From contig OOIN01000005.1 in assembly GCA_900323505.1 (NCBI GenBank), positions 124,001-188,000 on the forward strand: a DNA stretch of 64,000 nucleotides. Direction: 5' to 3'. The notes under the pieces are model-generated. The model searched no databases. It was not told the origin of the DNA and saw only the letters and a list, made by a program, of their open reading frames with translations. Below are positions 62,355-64,000 of this stretch, in pieces. This stretch comes from Ustilago trichophora. Taxonomy: Eukaryota > Basidiomycota > Ustilaginomycetes > Ustilaginales > Ustilaginaceae. The position numbers and the translations under genes are program-made. The first letter of the stretch is position 1. Every line of letters starts with the position of its first letter.

Positions 62355-63584
62355 TCAATCCGACCTCGTTTCACCACCGTCATCGTGAGAGTCATGCAAA
62401 GAGTCGTGAGGATGACTCAGATGCTGCATGATCAGTTCATAGGTCAAAATCGTCAATGCGGAGGAAGGAACGGTACGGATCAGGTTGACCGTCATTCCTT
62501 TGTAAAAGCCTCGAATACCTTCTTCACGTGCGATGGTTCGGGTGGCTTGGATGACTCCTGTGTATCGACCGCCACCACCACTACCTCCTCCTCCTCCACC
62601 TCCTCCTTCTGCTGCTGCTGCTGCTGCTGGTGGTGCTGGTGAGAGTGGCGAGAATGGTGGTGATGGCCCCGTGGTGCGGCTGGTACTACTGCTGCTGGCC
62701 GCTGATGCCGTTGTTGATGCTGTTGTGGATGGGGAAGAGGCCTTGTTCCGCGGCTGCATCTGCAGTCTCGTCCGCAAGACTTCATGCGGATAAGTCGTGA
62801 CACTCGCAATCATCTTTGCCGTACTGCTACACAACAGAATCGTCCACGCCTCCAACTCTCCCTCTCCTTCTTCCCCACCCTCTGTACCATTTTCCTTTCT
62901 CCTCCTAGCAATCCCTTTAAACGCCTCGTACAGCGGGAATTGAACTGCGACGTGGCTTACTCCGAACAAACTTGGCAGTAGGCCCTTGTAGAATCCGCGT
63001 AGTCCTTCACTGCGGTAAATTTGGACGAAAGCATCTCCAGTATGTCTGTATGGTTTTACTCCACCGGTATCTTTGGCGCTCTGGAGCATGAATCTCGTCT
63101 TGACGACCCACAGGGGGCTGGTGCAGATGGTGGATGCAGCACCGGCAGTCATTGCGCTCAGGATGTGGATGAGGAAATCCTGCGAATAGTACGAATTCGC
63201 CTTGGACTGATGATGGAGAGCAGACAGGGTGTCTTTGCAATTGTCGTACACGGTAAAATAGATGGCCCAGGTGGGGAGGTAGCCAAATATTGTCGGTCCC
63301 AACCCACGGTAGAAGCCTCGCAAGCCGTCGTCTCGGTAGATCTTGGCGAGAGTCCCTCGTAGGCCCAAATACCGAGGAGATGCAGGTACCGTTGACGATG
63401 GTATTGATGTTGAAGAAGGGGAAGCGGTGGCGGTGGATAATGAAGGGTTCGGAGAGAAGGAAGAGGGGGGACGCCGTCGACCTTCCTGTGCCTGAAGGCG
63501 GGTCTTGACAACATCGAGCGGGCATGTGACGACGGAAGAGACGAGACCGGCACATGCCCCTGCTATCGCCGAGGAGTGCAGCAT
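62355..63584 (-). CDS. YIA6: Mitochondrial carrier, NAD+ transporter type (YIA6/NDT)
   Basis: 409 residues from ATG 63584; the frame is open 14 codons further without an ATG. Three carrier repeats show CPLDVVKTRLQAQ, SPLWVVKTRFMLQ and YPHEVLRTRLQMQ. Subfamily features match yeast Yia6/Yea6: GYLPTWAIYFTVYDNCKD, LSAMTAGAASTICTSPLWVV, PSLFGVSHVAVQFPLYEAFK and SSTAKMIASVTTYPHEVLRT. These carriers import NAD+ into the matrix; the pyrimidine-nucleotide carriers (Rim2) are the nearest alternative. A Ser/Thr/Gly-rich insertion, with a long Gly run encoded at about 62560-62600, interrupts the third repeat. The first membrane helix begins only about 7 residues after the Met, so an upstream exon could extend the N-terminus. 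Confidence 0.87.
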   Translation of the reverse strand: MLHSSAIAGACAGLVSSVVTCPLDVVKTRLQAQEGRRRPPSSFSPNPSLSTATASPSSTSIPSSTVPASPRYLGLRGTLAKIYRDDGLRGFYRGLGPTIFGYLPTWAIYFTVYDNCKDTLSALHHQSKANSYYSQDFLIHILSAMTAGAASTICTSPLWVVKTRFMLQSAKDTGGVKPYRHTGDAFVQIYRSEGLRGFYKGLLPSLFGVSHVAVQFPLYEAFKGIARRRKENGTEGGEEGEGELEAWTILLCSSTAKMIASVTTYPHEVLRTRLQMQPRNKASSPSTTASTTASAASSSSTSRTTGPSPPFSPLSPAPPAAAAAAEGGGGGGGGSGGGGRYTGVIQATRTIAREEGIRGFYKGMTVNLIRTVPSSALTILTYELIMQHLSHPHDSLHDSHDDGGETRSD

Positions 63585-64000
63585 GGCTGACTGCTGCCGC
63601 CTGGTTGACGGACTGAACCGGTCCAACCGCCGGTAACGGTATGCCCTTGCGAGTGGGGTCGGTTGGTCGGTCTTTCCTTATTCAGTTGCCCCAAGAGGAG
63701 GTGTGTATGGGGTTCGATAGAGCCACTTCCTATTGGTATCGTGTGCCGCTTGAAAGTGGAGCTGTTGCAGCTTTTGGCCAGTCGTAGAAGGGATGGTTAT
63801 CGGTGGTGGTAGTGGTGGTGATGCTTATCCCTCCATCAGCCGCAGCAACGAGAAATTGGAAGATGCGGGAGCCAGCAGCTGCTCGAGCCTGTATCGAAAA
63901 GGCGAAATCAAGACCTGCTAGTGCGTGATGCTGCAGCTATATAGCTGTGAAAGCGTCCCCGATGTTGTACAAGCGGGTCGATATGCTGGAAAAAGTCGAC
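63585..64000. promoter_or_regulatory. Upstream region of the mitochondrial carrier
   Basis: 416 bp to the window edge, presumed promoter of the carrier. GGTGGT-type repeats occur near 63801-63825. No gene seen. Confidence 0.35.

Overview
The window looks like nuclear DNA from a basidiomycete of the smut-fungus group (Ustilaginomycetes). Genes are mostly intron-free or carry one or two short GT-AG introns. Proteins are long, with Ser/Pro/Ala/Gln-rich disordered stretches, and the recognisable genes are eukaryotic and fungal (COQ1, RAM2, UMP1, MTR4, GPN1, SAD1-type SUN, QCR2, SUR2, SDS22, GCP2/SPC97). The lineage is inferred from gene style; nothing here fixes the species.

Layout. 1-3408 is the 5' part of a large Ser-rich gene that runs off the left edge. 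3872-8333 holds mitochondrial functions: COQ1, a spliced gene fusing mitochondrial ribosomal protein bL9m to a BolA (Bol1-type) domain, and a small membrane protein. 8498-15141 holds the prenyltransferase alpha subunit, an HSBP1-like coiled coil, an IRS4-like EH-domain protein and a three-exon Tlg1/syntaxin-6 SNARE. 15142-23266 holds a 5'-nucleotidase-type metallophosphatase, the exosome helicase MTR4 and, divergently, the proteasome assembly chaperone UMP1. 23733-26929 is a Zn2Cys6 regulator with an atypical zinc cluster, preceded by about 5.2 kb without a convincing gene.

32145-46659 holds GPN1, a SUN-domain nuclear envelope protein, QCR2, SUR2, SDS22, a doubtful small spliced gene and a RING-like/LysM/WD40 fusion protein. 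After a 2.9-kb gap come a sugar transporter, a HIRIP3-like histone chaperone with a DEK-C-like N-terminus, GCP2, an F-box protein, a secreted GH54 arabinofuranosidase and a YIA6-type mitochondrial carrier (49605-63584).

There is no operon logic and no biosynthetic or defence cluster. Most genes are single-copy housekeeping genes in convergent or divergent pairs. The most notable observations are two unusual architectures (bL9m-BolA, and RING-like-LysM-MORG1-type WD40), a recurrent TACTGTA/TACAGTA motif concentrated between genes, overlapping inverted repeats upstream of the IRS4-like gene, and very long A/T homopolymers, up to 73 T. I saw no CRISPR array, rRNA, convincing tRNA or intact transposon. 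Exon boundaries were assigned by eye from GT-AG signals, frame continuity and family similarity.
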